A DNA stretch of 64,000 nt, from positions 148,697 through 212,696 of the forward strand of contig NZ_LIVV01000011.1 of NCBI RefSeq assembly GCF_001905825.1. Direction: 5' to 3'. Of this stretch, positions 17,328-27,389 are shown piece after piece. The translations under genes and the position numbers were made by a program. Under the pieces are notes generated by a model. It worked only from the letters and a program-made list of their open reading frames with translations, was not told the DNA's origin and made no database searches. Source of the stretch: Streptomyces sp. CB02009 (GTDB taxonomy: Bacteria > Actinomycetota > Actinomycetes > Streptomycetales > Streptomycetaceae). The first letter of the stretch is position 1. The number at the start of each line of letters is the position of its first letter.

Positions 17328-19081
17328 TCCGCTTCGAGAACGTCTCGGTGACCTACGAGGCGGGTGCCGAGCCGACCCTGCGGAACGTGGACCTGACCGT
17401 CCCCGAGGGCGAGCTCGTCCTGCTCGTCGGCCCTTCGGGCGTCGGCAAGTCGACCCTCCTCGGCGCGGTCTCAGGCCTCGTCCCCCACTTCACCGGCGGC
17501 ACCCTGACCGGCCGGGTCACGGTCGACGGCCGCGACACCCGCACGCATCCGCCGCGCGAGCTGGCGGACCTGGTGGGCACGGTCGGCCAGGACCCGTCCG
17601 CGCACTTCGTCACCGACACGGTCGAGGACGAGCTGGCGTACGGCATGGAGTCCCTGGGCCTCGCGCCGGGCGTCATGCGGCGCCGGGTCGAGGAGACCCT
17701 GGACCTGCTCGGCCTCGCGGAACTCCGCGACCGCCCGATCGCCACGCTCTCCGGGGGCCAGCGGCAGCGGGTCGCGATCGGCTCGGTCCTGACCCCGCAC
17801 CCCAAGGTCCTCGTCCTGGACGAGCCGACGTCGGCGCTCGACCCGTCGGCGGCGGAGGACGTCCTGGCGGTGCTGCAGCGGCTGGTGCACGACCTGGGCA
17901 CGACCGTGCTGCTCGCGGAGCACCGTCTGGAGCGGGTGGTGCAGTACGCGGACCAGGTGCTGATGCTGCCGGAGGGCGTGATGGGCGCCCCCGCCGAGAT
18001 CATGGCCGTGTCGCCGGTGCACCCGCCGGTGGTGGGGCTGGGGCGGCTGGCGGGCTGGGACCCGCTGCCGCTCACGGTCCGCGACGCACGACGGCGGGCC
18101 GGCGGGCTGAAGTCCCGGCTGGAGGGCCGGGTCCCCGCCGGGCCCCTGCCCCGCGTTCCGGCTCCGTCGGCGGTCGAGGCGCCGGAGTCCGGGGGCGGGG
18201 CCCCCGGCCAGGAGAAGGGGAAGGGGAGGGGGCTGAGCGGCGGAAGCGGCAGAGGCGGGAGCGGCCTCTTCAAGCGGCGCCGCACCGAGCCCGCACCCGC
18301 CTCCACCACCGGCACCGCCACCGCCACCGGCACTCCCCTCGTCCGTACCGAAGGCCTCGCCGTCCGCCGCGGCCGCGTCGAGGCGCTCCGCCGTATCGAC
18401 CTCCAGGTCGAGGCCGGCGAGACCCTCGCCCTCATGGGCCGCAACGGCGCGGGCAAGTCCACCCTCCTCTCCACCCTCGTCGGCATGATCGCCCCGACCT
18501 CCGGCACGGTCCGCGTCGCGGGCCGGGCCCCGCACAGCACAAGCCCCCGCGAGCTGATCCGCCAGGTCGGCCTGGTTCCGCAGGAGCCCCGGGACCTGCT
18601 GTACGCGGACACCGTCGCCGCCGAGTGCGCGGCGGCCGACGGGGACGCGGGCGCCGCGCCCGGGACCTGCCGGGCGCTGGTGTCCGAGCTGCTGCCGGGC
18701 GTCGCGGACGACACCCACCCCCGGGACCTGTCGGAGGGGCAGCGGCTGGCGCTCGCGCTCGCCGTGGTCCTGACCGGCCGCCCGCCCCTGCTGCTCCTGG
18801 ACGAGCCGACCCGCGGCCTCGACTACGCGGCGAAGGCCCGGCTGGTCGCCCTCCTGCGCGCCCTCGCCGCCGACGGGCACGCGATCGTGCTCGCGACGCA
18901 CGACGTGGAACTGGCCGCCGAGCTGGCGCACCGGGTGGTGATCATCGCCGACGGCGAGGTGGTGGCGGACGGGCCGACGGCCGAGGTGGTCGTCTCCTCC
19001 CCGGCGTTCTCGCCGCAGGTGGCGAAGATCCTGGCCCCGCAGCCGTGGCTCACGGTCGAACAGGTGGAGGCGGCGCTGTGA
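17324..19081 (+). CDS. fused tandem ATPase (EcfA-EcfA') of an ECF transporter
   Basis: Both ABC ATPase domains lie in one 585-aa chain. Domain 1 has Walker A GPSGVGKST (36-44), LSGGQRQR and LVLDEPTSALD. Domain 2 has Walker A GRNGAGKST (about 371-379), a degenerate signature LSEGQRLAL and LLLDEPTRGLD. A low-complexity linker rich in Pro, Gly and Lys joins them. The pair powers import through the T and S proteins. The GTG start at 17324 overlaps the T-gene stop. Fusion of A and A' is common in actinobacterial ECF systems. The domain-2 signature has Glu for the usual Gly, so one site may be weaker. Confidence 0.93.
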   Translation: MIRFENVSVTYEAGAEPTLRNVDLTVPEGELVLLVGPSGVGKSTLLGAVSGLVPHFTGGTLTGRVTVDGRDTRTHPPRELADLVGTVGQDPSAHFVTDTVEDELAYGMESLGLAPGVMRRRVEETLDLLGLAELRDRPIATLSGGQRQRVAIGSVLTPHPKVLVLDEPTSALDPSAAEDVLAVLQRLVHDLGTTVLLAEHRLERVVQYADQVLMLPEGVMGAPAEIMAVSPVHPPVVGLGRLAGWDPLPLTVRDARRRAGGLKSRLEGRVPAGPLPRVPAPSAVEAPESGGGAPGQEKGKGRGLSGGSGRGGSGLFKRRRTEPAPASTTGTATATGTPLVRTEGLAVRRGRVEALRRIDLQVEAGETLALMGRNGAGKSTLLSTLVGMIAPTSGTVRVAGRAPHSTSPRELIRQVGLVPQEPRDLLYADTVAAECAAADGDAGAAPGTCRALVSELLPGVADDTHPRDLSEGQRLALALAVVLTGRPPLLLLDEPTRGLDYAAKARLVALLRALAADGHAIVLATHDVELAAELAHRVVIIADGEVVADGPTAEVVVSSPAFSPQVAKILAPQPWLTVEQVEAAL

Positions 19082-19950
19082 GCACCCGCCCGGTACGCGC
19101 GGTCCGGCTGGGACCACGTTCCGTCACCGCCCTCGCCCTCGTCTCCCTCATCGGGCTCTTCGCCTTCTGCTGGCCCCTCTTCGCGGACGCAGGTTCCGCC
19201 GTGACCTCGCACGCCGGGGACGCGCCGTGGCTGTTCGCGGCGCTGCTGCCGCTCCTGGTCGCGGTGGTCGTGGCGACGATCGCGGACTGCGGGATGGACG
19301 CGAAGGCGGTGGCGATGCTGGGCGTGCTGGCCGCCGTCGGGGCGGCCCTGCGGCCGCTGGGCGCGGGGACGGCCGGTCTGGAGCCGATGTTCTTCCTGAT
19401 GGTGCTGAGCGGTCGGGTCCTCGGTCCGGGCTTCGGTTTCGTCCTCGGCGCGGTGACGATGTTCGCGTCGGCCCTGCTCACGGGCGGGGTGGGGCCCTGG
19501 ATGCCGTTCCAGATGCTGTCGATGGGCTGGTTCACGATGGGCGCCGGGCTGCTGCCGGGCGCGGCGCGGCTGCGGGGCCGGGGTGAGCTGCTGATGCTCT
19601 CGGCGTACGGGTTCGTGGCGGCGTTCGCGTACGGCACGATCATGAATCTGCAGGGCTGGGTGCTGCTCCAGGGCCTGAGCAGCGGGATCTCGTTCCAGCC
19701 GGGCGCCCCGCTCGACGAGAACCTGGTCCGGTTCCTCGCCTACGTCACCGCCACCTCCCTCGGCTGGGACCTGGGACGGGCCGTTCTCACGGTCGTCCTC
19801 ACCCTCACCGTCGGCCGCACGCTCCTGAAGGCGCTGCGGCGGGCGACGCGACGGGCGAACTTCGAGGCCCAGGTCACATTCGAGGGCCCCGGGAGGCCCT
19901 CCCCGGGTGAGCCGCCCCACAGGACCTACGGCACGTACGAGCCGGAATAG
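19078..19950 (+). CDS. ECF transporter substrate-binding (S) component
   Basis: The GTG at 19078 overlaps the ATPase stop. The 290-aa protein has about six hydrophobic helices, including LVSLIGLFAFCWPLF and a central GPGFGFVLGAVTMFASALL loop-helix, as in S components. Its C-terminal tail is hydrophilic and Pro-rich. Position in a cobalamin-riboswitch operon points to cobalamin or a precursor as substrate, but the sequence itself does not show the ligand. It ends the five-gene operon; no clear terminator was found within the next 280 bp (19951-20236), which hold a short CCCGG-type hairpin near 20010. Confidence 0.85.
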   Translation: MSTRPVRAVRLGPRSVTALALVSLIGLFAFCWPLFADAGSAVTSHAGDAPWLFAALLPLLVAVVVATIADCGMDAKAVAMLGVLAAVGAALRPLGAGTAGLEPMFFLMVLSGRVLGPGFGFVLGAVTMFASALLTGGVGPWMPFQMLSMGWFTMGAGLLPGAARLRGRGELLMLSAYGFVAAFAYGTIMNLQGWVLLQGLSSGISFQPGAPLDENLVRFLAYVTATSLGWDLGRAVLTVVLTLTVGRTLLKALRRATRRANFEAQVTFEGPGRPSPGEPPHRTYGTYEPE

Positions 19951-20236
19951 TAGCCGGACGGTACCCGCCCAAAACGCCCACAGCAGGGCATGACCTGCGG
20001 AAACATCCCACACCCTCCCCCCGGGACCTTCCTCCGGGGTCCGAACCTTCCTCGTACAGGGGGTCGTTGCGTCGGCGTTCCAGCCCTGCTTGTCTGGTGG
20101 ACGTCGCCAGGCAGCCGGTGCTCACCGCAGCGCCTCGGACGGCCGGTTCCCCCCAGTTCCCGGGTTCCCCGGGCTCTGGTTCCGGCTTGCCGAAATCGCC
20201 TGACGCAGCCCTTGTTCCCGAAGTTAGGCAGAGATC

Positions 20237-20638
20237 TTGATCCGCTCGATCACCACTCGTGTCGCCGCCCGCAAGAGGACCCTCGCCGGCACCGCGGCCG
20301 TTCTGCTCGCCGCCTCCGGTGCGGTCATCGGCACGACCGGCTCGGCTTCCGCCGCCAGCCCCCAGGACGTGGCCCGCAAGATCGTGCCCGCCTCGCAGTA
20401 CGCGTCGTTCAGCAAGATCGTCGAGCACGAGTCGCACTGGAACCACACCGCGACCAACTCCTCCAGCGGCGCCTACGGCCTCGTCCAGGCCCTCCCGGCC
20501 TCGAAGATGTCCTCGGCCGGTTCCGACTGGAAGACGAACCCCGCCACCCAGATCAAGTGGGGCCTGAACTACATGAACGAGCGCTACGGCTCCCCGAACG
20601 CCGCTTGGGCGTTCTGGCAGGCCAACGGCTGGTACTAA
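20237..20638 (+). CDS. secreted SLT-type lytic transglycosylase-like protein
   Basis: The start is probably the TTG at 20237, since the signal peptide follows immediately. The 133-aa product has a Sec signal (cleavage near GSASA-A, residue 40) and a short lysozyme-like domain: KIVEHESHWNHTATNSSSGAYGLVQALP, with the catalytic Glu in HESHW and the GAYGLVQ motif of SLT domains, then WKTNPATQIKWGLNYMNERYGSP. It would cleave peptidoglycan outside the cell. It is small for the family and lacks a separate wall-binding domain. Confidence 0.85.
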   Translation: MIRSITTRVAARKRTLAGTAAVLLAASGAVIGTTGSASAASPQDVARKIVPASQYASFSKIVEHESHWNHTATNSSSGAYGLVQALPASKMSSAGSDWKTNPATQIKWGLNYMNERYGSPNAAWAFWQANGWY

Positions 20639-20668
20639 GAGTCACCGCCGCACACGCGCACACCCGCA

Positions 20669-20701
20669 AGGCCCCGCCTCCCGTCAGGGAGGGCGGGGCC
20701 T
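20669..20701. terminator. strong GC-rich hairpin terminator
   Basis: Arms AGGCCCCGCCTCCC and GGGAGGGCGGGGCCT (one bulged G) around GTCA, between the ends of the convergent SLT and thiolase genes. A short direct repeat of CTGCGGCGTTTCCGC follows at 20700-20733. Confidence 0.8.
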
Positions 20702-20804
20702 GCGGCGTTTCCGCATGACCTGCGGCGTTTCCGCGGGGCCGACGAAGTTTCCCTGGCCCTGGCCCCGGCCCTGGCCCCGACCCTGGTCCCGGCCCCGCCG
20801 ATCC

Positions 20805-22028
<1,224 letters not shown>

Positions 22029-22036
22029 TCACGGGG

Positions 22037-22058
22037 GAACTAGTACACGTTCTAGTTC
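22037..22058. promoter_or_regulatory. KstR-like operator between fadA5-like and cyp125-like genes
   Basis: The inner part TAGTACACGTTCTA fits TnnTACnnGTTnnA, one change from the KstR consensus, and lies in a 22-bp imperfect palindrome with GAACTAG and CTAGTTC ends (9 of 11 pairs match). The site is 63 bp upstream of the thiolase start and about 150 bp upstream of the P450 start, so one regulator could control both. Confidence 0.7.
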
Positions 22059-22169
22059 TGAGTGCAGTCTTATGACTGCTACCGCGGGTACGCAAGGGTC
22101 CGGGAGGCAACACTTCCCGTTCCGACCCTTGCTACTTGTAGAACTCGTTACTAACTTTCCCGGCAACTC

Positions 22170-22184
22170 CTGACGGCCCATCAG
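22170..22184. promoter_or_regulatory. second palindrome near the P450 start
   Basis: CTGACGGCCCATCAG resembles CTGACGGTTCGTCAG found before the MBL-fold gene at 12674-12688. It lies 24 bp before the first P450 ATG, a position suited to repression. Confidence 0.4.
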
Positions 22185-22207
22185 ATCCCCTCATCAGAAT
22201 CCCTCAG

Positions 22208-23473
22208 ATGCGGAGTGTGCTGCCGATGACCTGTCCCCACCTTCCCGAGGGGTTCGACGCCACCGACCCCGATCTGCTCCGCGACCGCGTCCCCTTCCCG
22301 GAGTTCGCCCGGCTGCGGCAGACCGCACCCGTCTGGTGGTGCCCCCAGCCGCCCGGCGTCACGGGCTTCGCGGACGGCGGGTACTGGGCCGTCACGCGCC
22401 ACGCGGACGTCAAGTACGTCTCCACCCACCCCGAGCTGTTCTCCTCCAACGAGAACACCGCCGTCATCCGCTTCAACGAGCACATCACCCGGGACCAGAT
22501 CGAGGTCCAGAAGCTGATCATGCTCAACATGGACCCGCCCGAGCACACCCGGGTCCGCCAGATCGTCCAGCGCGGCTTCACCCCCCGGGCCATCCGGAAC
22601 CTGGAGACGGCCCTGCGCGACCGCGCCCACGCCATCGTCGACGAGGCCAAGCGCGCCGCCGACGCAGACGGCACCTTCGACTTCGTCACCCGGGTCGCCG
22701 TCGAACTCCCCCTCCAGGCCATCGCCGAACTCATCGGCGTCCCCCAGGAGGACCGTTCCCGGATCTTCGACTGGTCGAACAAGATGGTCGCGTACGACGA
22801 CCCCGAGTACGCCATCACCGAGGAGATCGGCGCCGAGGCCGCCATGGAACTCATCGGCTACTCGATGAACATGGCCGCCGCCCGCAAGGAGTGCCCCGCC
22901 GCCGACATCGTCAGCCAGCTCGTCGCCGCCGAGGGCGAGGGCAACCTCTCCTCCGACGAGTTCGGCTTCTTCGTCCTCCTGCTCGCCGTCGCCGGCAACG
23001 AGACCACCCGCAACGCCATCAGCCACGGCATGCACGCCTTCCTCACCCACCCCGACGAGTGGGAACGCTTCAAGCGGGAACGGCCGGCCACCGCCGCCGA
23101 GGAGATCGTCCGCTGGGCGACCCCCGTCGTCTCCTTCCAGCGGACCGCCACCCAGGACACCGAGATCGGCGGGCAGAAGATCGCCAAGGGCGACCGCGTC
23201 GGCCTCTTCTACTCCTCCGCCAACAACGACCCCGAGGTCTTCACCGACCCCGAACGCTTCGACATCACCCGCGATCCCAACCCGCACCTCGGCTTCGGCG
23301 GCGGCGGACCCCACTTCTGCCTGGGCAAGTCCCTCGCCATCAAGGAGATCGAGCTGATCTTCAACGCGGTCGCGGACGCCCTCCCCGACCTGACCCTCGC
23401 CGGCGAACCGCGCCGGCTGCGGGCGGCCTGGCTGAACGGTGTGAAGGAACTCCGGGTCCGCGCCGGGTCCTGA
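22208..23473 (+). CDS. cyp125: cytochrome P450, CYP125-like steroid C26/C27 monooxygenase
   Basis: The 421-aa product is a complete P450: I-helix AGNETTRN, ExxR in EEIVRWATPV, and the heme loop FGGGGPHFCLG with Cys371 as heme ligand. The family-specific blocks VQKLIMLNMDPPEHTRVR, RGFTPRA, PLQAIAELIGVPQEDR, FDWSNKM and DEFGFFVLLLAVAGNETTRN follow CYP125A1, which oxidises the terminal side-chain carbon of cholesterol. An internal ATG at 22226 with GGAG upstream may be the true start. No redox partner is adjacent; the [3Fe-4S] ferredoxin at 9585 is a candidate. Confidence 0.9.
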   Translation: MRSVLPMTCPHLPEGFDATDPDLLRDRVPFPEFARLRQTAPVWWCPQPPGVTGFADGGYWAVTRHADVKYVSTHPELFSSNENTAVIRFNEHITRDQIEVQKLIMLNMDPPEHTRVRQIVQRGFTPRAIRNLETALRDRAHAIVDEAKRAADADGTFDFVTRVAVELPLQAIAELIGVPQEDRSRIFDWSNKMVAYDDPEYAITEEIGAEAAMELIGYSMNMAAARKECPAADIVSQLVAAEGEGNLSSDEFGFFVLLLAVAGNETTRNAISHGMHAFLTHPDEWERFKRERPATAAEEIVRWATPVVSFQRTATQDTEIGGQKIAKGDRVGLFYSSANNDPEVFTDPERFDITRDPNPHLGFGGGGPHFCLGKSLAIKEIELIFNAVADALPDLTLAGEPRRLRAAWLNGVKELRVRAGS

Positions 23474-23564
23474 GCCCGCACAGCGGGGCGGGACCGGGCA
23501 GGGCGGGACCGGGCGGGGCGGGGCGGGGCGGAACCGGAGGGCCACCCGGCACGTCCCACCCCGC

Positions 23565-24659
23565 ATGCGGGGGACACACAGGATTCTGGCCACCATCGTC
23601 GCGCTGCTCGCGCTCCAGCTCGGTTCGCTTCTCTCACCGGCGTACGCCTGCGGCTGCGGCGCCATGATCCCGACCAAGGACCAGCGCATCGGCGTCGACC
23701 GCGAGGAGTCCGCCGTCCACTGGGACGGACGGACCGAGACCGTCGTCATGCGCTTCAACGTCCACGGCGACGCCCGGCACGCCGCCTGGATCATGCCCGT
23801 GCCCAGCCGCGCCGGCGTCACCCTCGGCGACCCCGAACTCTTCGACGCGCTCGACCGGCTGACCGAGCCCGAGCAGCGCGAGCGCTCGTACTTCTGGCCG
23901 CGCGAGGGCGACTGGCCGTTCGACCACGACTACGGGGACAGCGCCGGCGCTCCCGCGCCCGGAGCGGGCGGCGTCGGCGTCGTCGGCCGCGAACGGCTCG
24001 GCCCCTTCGACGTCGCCCGGCTGACCGCCACCGACCCGGACGCCCTCGGCGACTGGCTGCGGACCCACGACTTCGAGCTCCCCGAACGGCTGACCGGCGC
24101 CCTCCAGCCGTACGTGGAAAGGCGATGGGAGTACGTCGCCGTCCGCCTCGCCCCCGAGCAGAAGGACGCCGTCCTCCAGGGCGAGCTGACCCCGCTGCGC
24201 ATCACCTTCGCCTCTCCCGAACTCGTTTACCCCATGCGCCTCTCACGGCTCGCGAAGACCTCGCAGAGCCTCGGCCTCTCCATCCTCGCCGCGCACCGGA
24301 TGGAGCCCCGCTCCCCCATCGGCGGCGACGCACCCGAGGTGACCTTCGCCGGCCGGATCGAGCCCGAGGGCCCCGTCGCCGCCCTCGCCGGCGAGGGGCC
24401 GGTCCGACTCACGGTCCTGGAGCAGGACTTCCCCCACCCGGAGCGGATCGACGACGACCACCACCTGCGGGCCGTCGCCGACACCCCGTACCGCCGCGTC
24501 GAGTACACCGACCGGCTCCTCACCGTGGGCGGCGGAATCCCCGTATGGCTGCTGACCGTGGGCGGCGGCCTGCTCCTCGCCGCCCTCGCGACGCTCCTGG
24601 CCGTACGGACGGCGAGGCGCCGCCCGGCGGCCGGCCCCGGTGTACGTTCGGCCGTATGA
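23565..24659 (+). CDS. DUF2330 domain membrane protein
   Basis: The 364-aa protein has a signal peptide ending near AYACGCGAM, with the Cys-Gly-Cys-Gly typical of DUF2330. A long external domain follows (VVMRFNVHGDARHAAWIMPVPSRAG), then a C-terminal transmembrane helix (WLLTVGGGLLLAALATLLAV) and a basic tail. It is an exported, membrane-anchored protein of unknown function. The stop overlaps the start of the O-methyltransferase gene (ATGA), but there is no obvious functional link. Confidence 0.85.
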   Translation: MRGTHRILATIVALLALQLGSLLSPAYACGCGAMIPTKDQRIGVDREESAVHWDGRTETVVMRFNVHGDARHAAWIMPVPSRAGVTLGDPELFDALDRLTEPEQRERSYFWPREGDWPFDHDYGDSAGAPAPGAGGVGVVGRERLGPFDVARLTATDPDALGDWLRTHDFELPERLTGALQPYVERRWEYVAVRLAPEQKDAVLQGELTPLRITFASPELVYPMRLSRLAKTSQSLGLSILAAHRMEPRSPIGGDAPEVTFAGRIEPEGPVAALAGEGPVRLTVLEQDFPHPERIDDDHHLRAVADTPYRRVEYTDRLLTVGGGIPVWLLTVGGGLLLAALATLLAVRTARRRPAAGPGVRSAV

Positions 24660-25324
24660 CGAACCCTCAGTGGAACGCAGTCGACGCCTACTTCACCGAG
24701 ACGATCGCCCCCGCCGACGAGGCGCTGACCGCCGCGCTCGACGCCTCCGCGGCGGCCGGGCTGCCCGAGATCGCCGTGGCCCCCAACCAGGGCAAGCTCC
24801 TCCACCTGCTCGCCCTGACGCAGGGCGCCCGGAACATCCTGGAGATCGGCACCCTCGGCGGCTACAGCACGATCTGGCTGGCCCGCGCCCTGCCCGCCGA
24901 CGGCCGGCTCATCACCCTCGAGTACGACCCGGCCCACGCGGACGTCGCCCGCGCCAACCTCGCCCACGCCGGCCTGGACAAGGTCGTCGAGGTCCGCACC
25001 GGCGCGGCCCTGGACAGCCTGCCGCGACTGGAGGCGGAGGGCGCGGGCCCGTTCGACCTGGTCTTCATCGACGCCGACAAGGTCAACAACCCGCGCTATG
25101 TGGAGTGGGCCCTGAAGCTCTCCCGCCCCGGCACGCTGATCGTCGTCGACAACGTGGTGCGGGGCGGCAGGATCACCACCCCCGACCCGGACGACCCGGC
25201 GATCACCGGCACCCGCGAACTCTTCGCACTCGTCGCGGCGGAACCCCGCCTGGACGCGACGGCGATCCAGACCGTCGGCACCAAGGGCTACGACGGCCTG
25301 CTGCTCGCCCGCGTGGTGCGCTAG
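24656..25324 (+). CDS. O-methyltransferase (class I, SAM-dependent)
   Basis: The 222-aa product is of the catechol/caffeoyl-CoA O-methyltransferase type: ARNILEIGTLGGYSTIWLARALP (SAM motif), LITLEYDPAHADVARANL, DLVFIDADKVNNPRYVEWAL with the metal-binding Asp and Asn, and LIVVDNVVRGG. It should transfer methyl from SAM to a hydroxyl in a Mg-dependent manner. The substrate is not known. The start ATG overlaps the DUF2330 stop, so translation is coupled. Confidence 0.92.
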   Translation: MTNPQWNAVDAYFTETIAPADEALTAALDASAAAGLPEIAVAPNQGKLLHLLALTQGARNILEIGTLGGYSTIWLARALPADGRLITLEYDPAHADVARANLAHAGLDKVVEVRTGAALDSLPRLEAEGAGPFDLVFIDADKVNNPRYVEWALKLSRPGTLIVVDNVVRGGRITTPDPDDPAITGTRELFALVAAEPRLDATAIQTVGTKGYDGLLLARVVR

Positions 25325-25388
25325 CGCCGGGACCCGGCGGGCGTCCCCTCCCCCGCCTCACGAGGGGAAGGGGGCGTCCCGGGGTACG

Positions 25389-26261
25389 TCAGACCAGGTC
25401 CGCCAGCAGTTCCGCGAAGAGTGCCGGCCGGCTGAAGTAGCCGACGTGCGAGGTGTCCAGGGTGTGCACGTCGAAGGGGTGGCGCGGCGTCAGCCCGTCG
25501 GCCTTGCGGATCATGTGGTCCTGCACCGCCGGGGTGATGCTCGCGTCCCCGGAGAGCCGGACGTAGGTGTGCGGGACCCGGCCCCAGCGCTCCGCCGTGA
25601 CCAGCGCCCCCGGCTCCAGCACCCCGTGGTTCTCGTCGGGGTCCAGCGTGTCGAGCAGCGCTCCGAACGCGCGGTCGGTGGAGTCGGCCATGACGGCGGC
25701 CTTCAGCTGGGCGAACACGCCGGGATCGGCGTGGGCCGCCCGCCAGTTCAGCCGGACCACCCGCGGATCGGCGGACTCGCCCGTCAGCGGCACGGCGATC
25801 CGCGCCACCGCCGCGTCCAGCAGGTTCTCGTCGGCCACGTCCCACGCCCCGGTGAGCATCGCCGGGTCGGCGAGGCAGAACGCGGAGAGGTAGACCACCC
25901 GGTCCACCAGGTCCGGCACCGCGTCGGCGACGGCGCCGATCGTCAGACCGCCGAGACTGTGGCCGACCAGCACGACCGGCCCCAGCGGGGCCAGCCGCCG
26001 CAGGACGCCGGTCACGTGCCGGACGTTGTCCCGCAACGTGACGCCGCTCATCGGGGACGGGGCGGCGGCCAGCGCAGCCAGGTCCTGGGGCTGCCGGTAA
26101 TAGGCGGCGGGGCCTTCGGCCCGGGCGCCGTGCCCGGGGAGATCGACGGCGTACGAACGGTGTCCGAGCAGCGCCAGCTCGTTCTGCAGCGGGCCCCAGG
26201 CCCGTGCGTTGCTGGAGCCGCCGTGGACGCATACGAAAGTGGGGCGCGAGGGTGCGCGCAT
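25389..26261 (-). CDS. alpha/beta-hydrolase
   Basis: The ATG at 26261 has GAGGAA upstream and is preferred over ATGs 21 and 39 nt further out. The 290-aa protein shows FVCVHGGSSNARAWGP (oxyanion region), the nucleophile elbow GHSLGG, an acid residue in the RLSGDASITP region and a late His in LDTSHVGYFSRP. It fits the esterase-like hydrolases that Streptomyces carry in large number. Substrate unknown. It is the last chromosomal gene before the integrated element. Confidence 0.88.
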   Translation of the reverse strand: MRAPSRPTFVCVHGGSSNARAWGPLQNELALLGHRSYAVDLPGHGARAEGPAAYYRQPQDLAALAAAPSPMSGVTLRDNVRHVTGVLRRLAPLGPVVLVGHSLGGLTIGAVADAVPDLVDRVVYLSAFCLADPAMLTGAWDVADENLLDAAVARIAVPLTGESADPRVVRLNWRAAHADPGVFAQLKAAVMADSTDRAFGALLDTLDPDENHGVLEPGALVTAERWGRVPHTYVRLSGDASITPAVQDHMIRKADGLTPRHPFDVHTLDTSHVGYFSRPALFAELLADLV

Positions 26262-26445
26262 GGTGGGGTTCCTCGTCATCAGGAGGCGAACGGCGGACAC
26301 GGGTCCGGGTGCCGGGCGCGGGCCGGCACCGCGGTCAGCACCCCGAACGGGTGCGGATCGCCTGCCGGTTGTGGATGACGGAACACATACGGGCGACCCT
26401 AACAGAACGGAGCGTCTCGCGACCGGGGGTCATATCCTGCCGTTC

Positions 26446-26490
26446 ATGAGCATCGTGAAGATCAATGAATGGGTCAAGCCACTCACATAG
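26446..26490 (+). pseudogene. severed 5' end of the ABM monooxygenase gene (attL side)
   Basis: ATG at 26446 encodes MSIVKIN before running into element sequence and stopping after 14 codons. Joined at AAGATCAA to the gene body at 34422 onward it restores MSIVKIN-VLTVPAEQRE, a normal N-terminus for a small antibiotic-biosynthesis-monooxygenase protein. This identifies the insertion target. Confidence 0.75.
26458..26465. repeat. attL core AAGATCAA
   Basis: The 8-bp core is shared with 34422-34429; flanking bases differ (ATCGTG and TGAATG here, GTGGTA and CGTCCT there). Short cores are normal for serine integrases. Confidence 0.7.
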
Positions 26491-26563
26491 AGCTTGGTCG
26501 GCGCGTGTCGCTACGGCTAGCAGCCTAGAAGCCGTCAGCCCCTGCCGTCGGCCCATGCCCCCA

Positions 26564-26761
26564 CTACGCACGCCGTACATGGTCGGGCGGGACAAGCCAC
26601 TCCCGCCCGCCGCGCTCGGGCCACAGGAACGCCATGGGGCGCTTCCGGCGCTCGCTGGGCAAGTCGGCGGGATCCTCATAGTCCCGGATCACGTCACGCA
26701 GGATGCCAACTCTTCCCGTGCCGTCCTCGACGCGCCGGCCGATGTCGTCCGGGCCGATCAC
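26564..26761 (-). CDS. small conserved protein of unknown function
   Basis: The GTG at 26761 overlaps the stop of the zinc-ribbon gene (GTGA). The 65-aa product, opening with VIGPDDIGRRVEDGTGRVG and ending FLWPERGGREWLVP, resembles a family of short Streptomyces proteins found beside Scr1/DUF397-type regulatory loci. It has a small beta-rich SH3-like appearance. Function unknown. Confidence 0.6.
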   Translation of the reverse strand: MIGPDDIGRRVEDGTGRVGILRDVIRDYEDPADLPSERRKRPMAFLWPERGGREWLVPPDHVRRA

Positions 26762-26949
26762 TTGGGGCACTTCATGTGCTGGTAGACGGCCTTGTCGGGC
26801 TGGGAGGGCTCGCGCAGCGTGCCCCGGCGACAGCGTTCGAGCGAGGCAATCGGATTGTTGCAAGCGGGACAGACCTCGCCCGAAGGGGCGTAGGTCGTGT
26901 ACTCCCACTGTCGTGCGTCCGTTTCACGCTCCTGAGCCTTGCCGGGCAT
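26758..26949 (-). CDS. small zinc-ribbon-like protein
   Basis: The ATG at 26949 has GAGGGG at a good distance. The 63-aa protein has a CPACNNP knuckle and later Cys residues (ERCRRG, HMKCPK), so it probably binds zinc. It forms a coupled two-gene unit with the next small gene, divergent from the 27135-28739 operon. Such small zinc-ribbon proteins are common around Streptomyces regulatory loci. Role unknown. Confidence 0.6.
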   Translation of the reverse strand: MPGKAQERETDARQWEYTTYAPSGEVCPACNNPIASLERCRRGTLREPSQPDKAVYQHMKCPK

Positions 26950-27134
26950 GTCGTCGTCCCCTCGGTCCGTCTGCGTGCTTGTCGAGGACGCTAGGAAGGC
27001 ACCCGCCGGAAGCTCCATGAAATTGCACGAGTTTGCATGCCAAATCACGTGTCTCATTAGCATGTTGACGCTCTGAGCGCAGGTCGGGATGGCTTATGCA
27101 AGCCCACGCAATTACCTGGACCAGGGAGTCAGCC

Positions 27135-27389
27135 ATGGCCGTAGAGTTCGTAGGCATCGACCCGAACACCGACCGCGATCACTGCCCGACGGTGTGGGCG
27201 GACGCGGAAACTCAGGAGATCTTGTTGCAAGGCTGGAAGCCGGACAGCGAGACTCAGGCCCGGTGCGAGGCGACCAGCCCCGCGAACGGGCCGGTTCCCG
27301 ACAGTGAGGCGATCGTCAGGCTTCCGGCCCGCATGATTCCGATGATCCGGGAGGCGTGCGATGCCATCGAGCGTGCCCAGCTTCGCTGA
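27135..27389 (+). CDS. small conserved protein upstream of DUF6879 gene
   Basis: The 84-aa product starts at ATG 27135 after GGGAG. It is acidic, with GIDPNTDRDHCPTVWAD and a C-terminal helix MIREACDAIERAQL. It overlaps the next gene by 29 nt and is the first of a three-gene unit (this gene, DUF6879, Scr1 regulator) seen repeatedly in Streptomyces genomes. No known domain. Confidence 0.7.
   Translation: MAVEFVGIDPNTDRDHCPTVWADAETQEILLQGWKPDSETQARCEATSPANGPVPDSEAIVRLPARMIPMIREACDAIERAQLR

Noticed and set aside
19951-20236. c-di-AMP (ydaO) riboswitch before the SLT gene, as seen before some Streptomyces wall-lytic genes
   Set aside because: The conserved ydaO core sequences are not present; only a short GC hairpin is visible.
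26203-26490. Protein-coding frames running through the left attachment site
   Set aside because: They lack ribosome sites and conserved content; only the MSIVKIN scrap of the ABM gene is meaningful.
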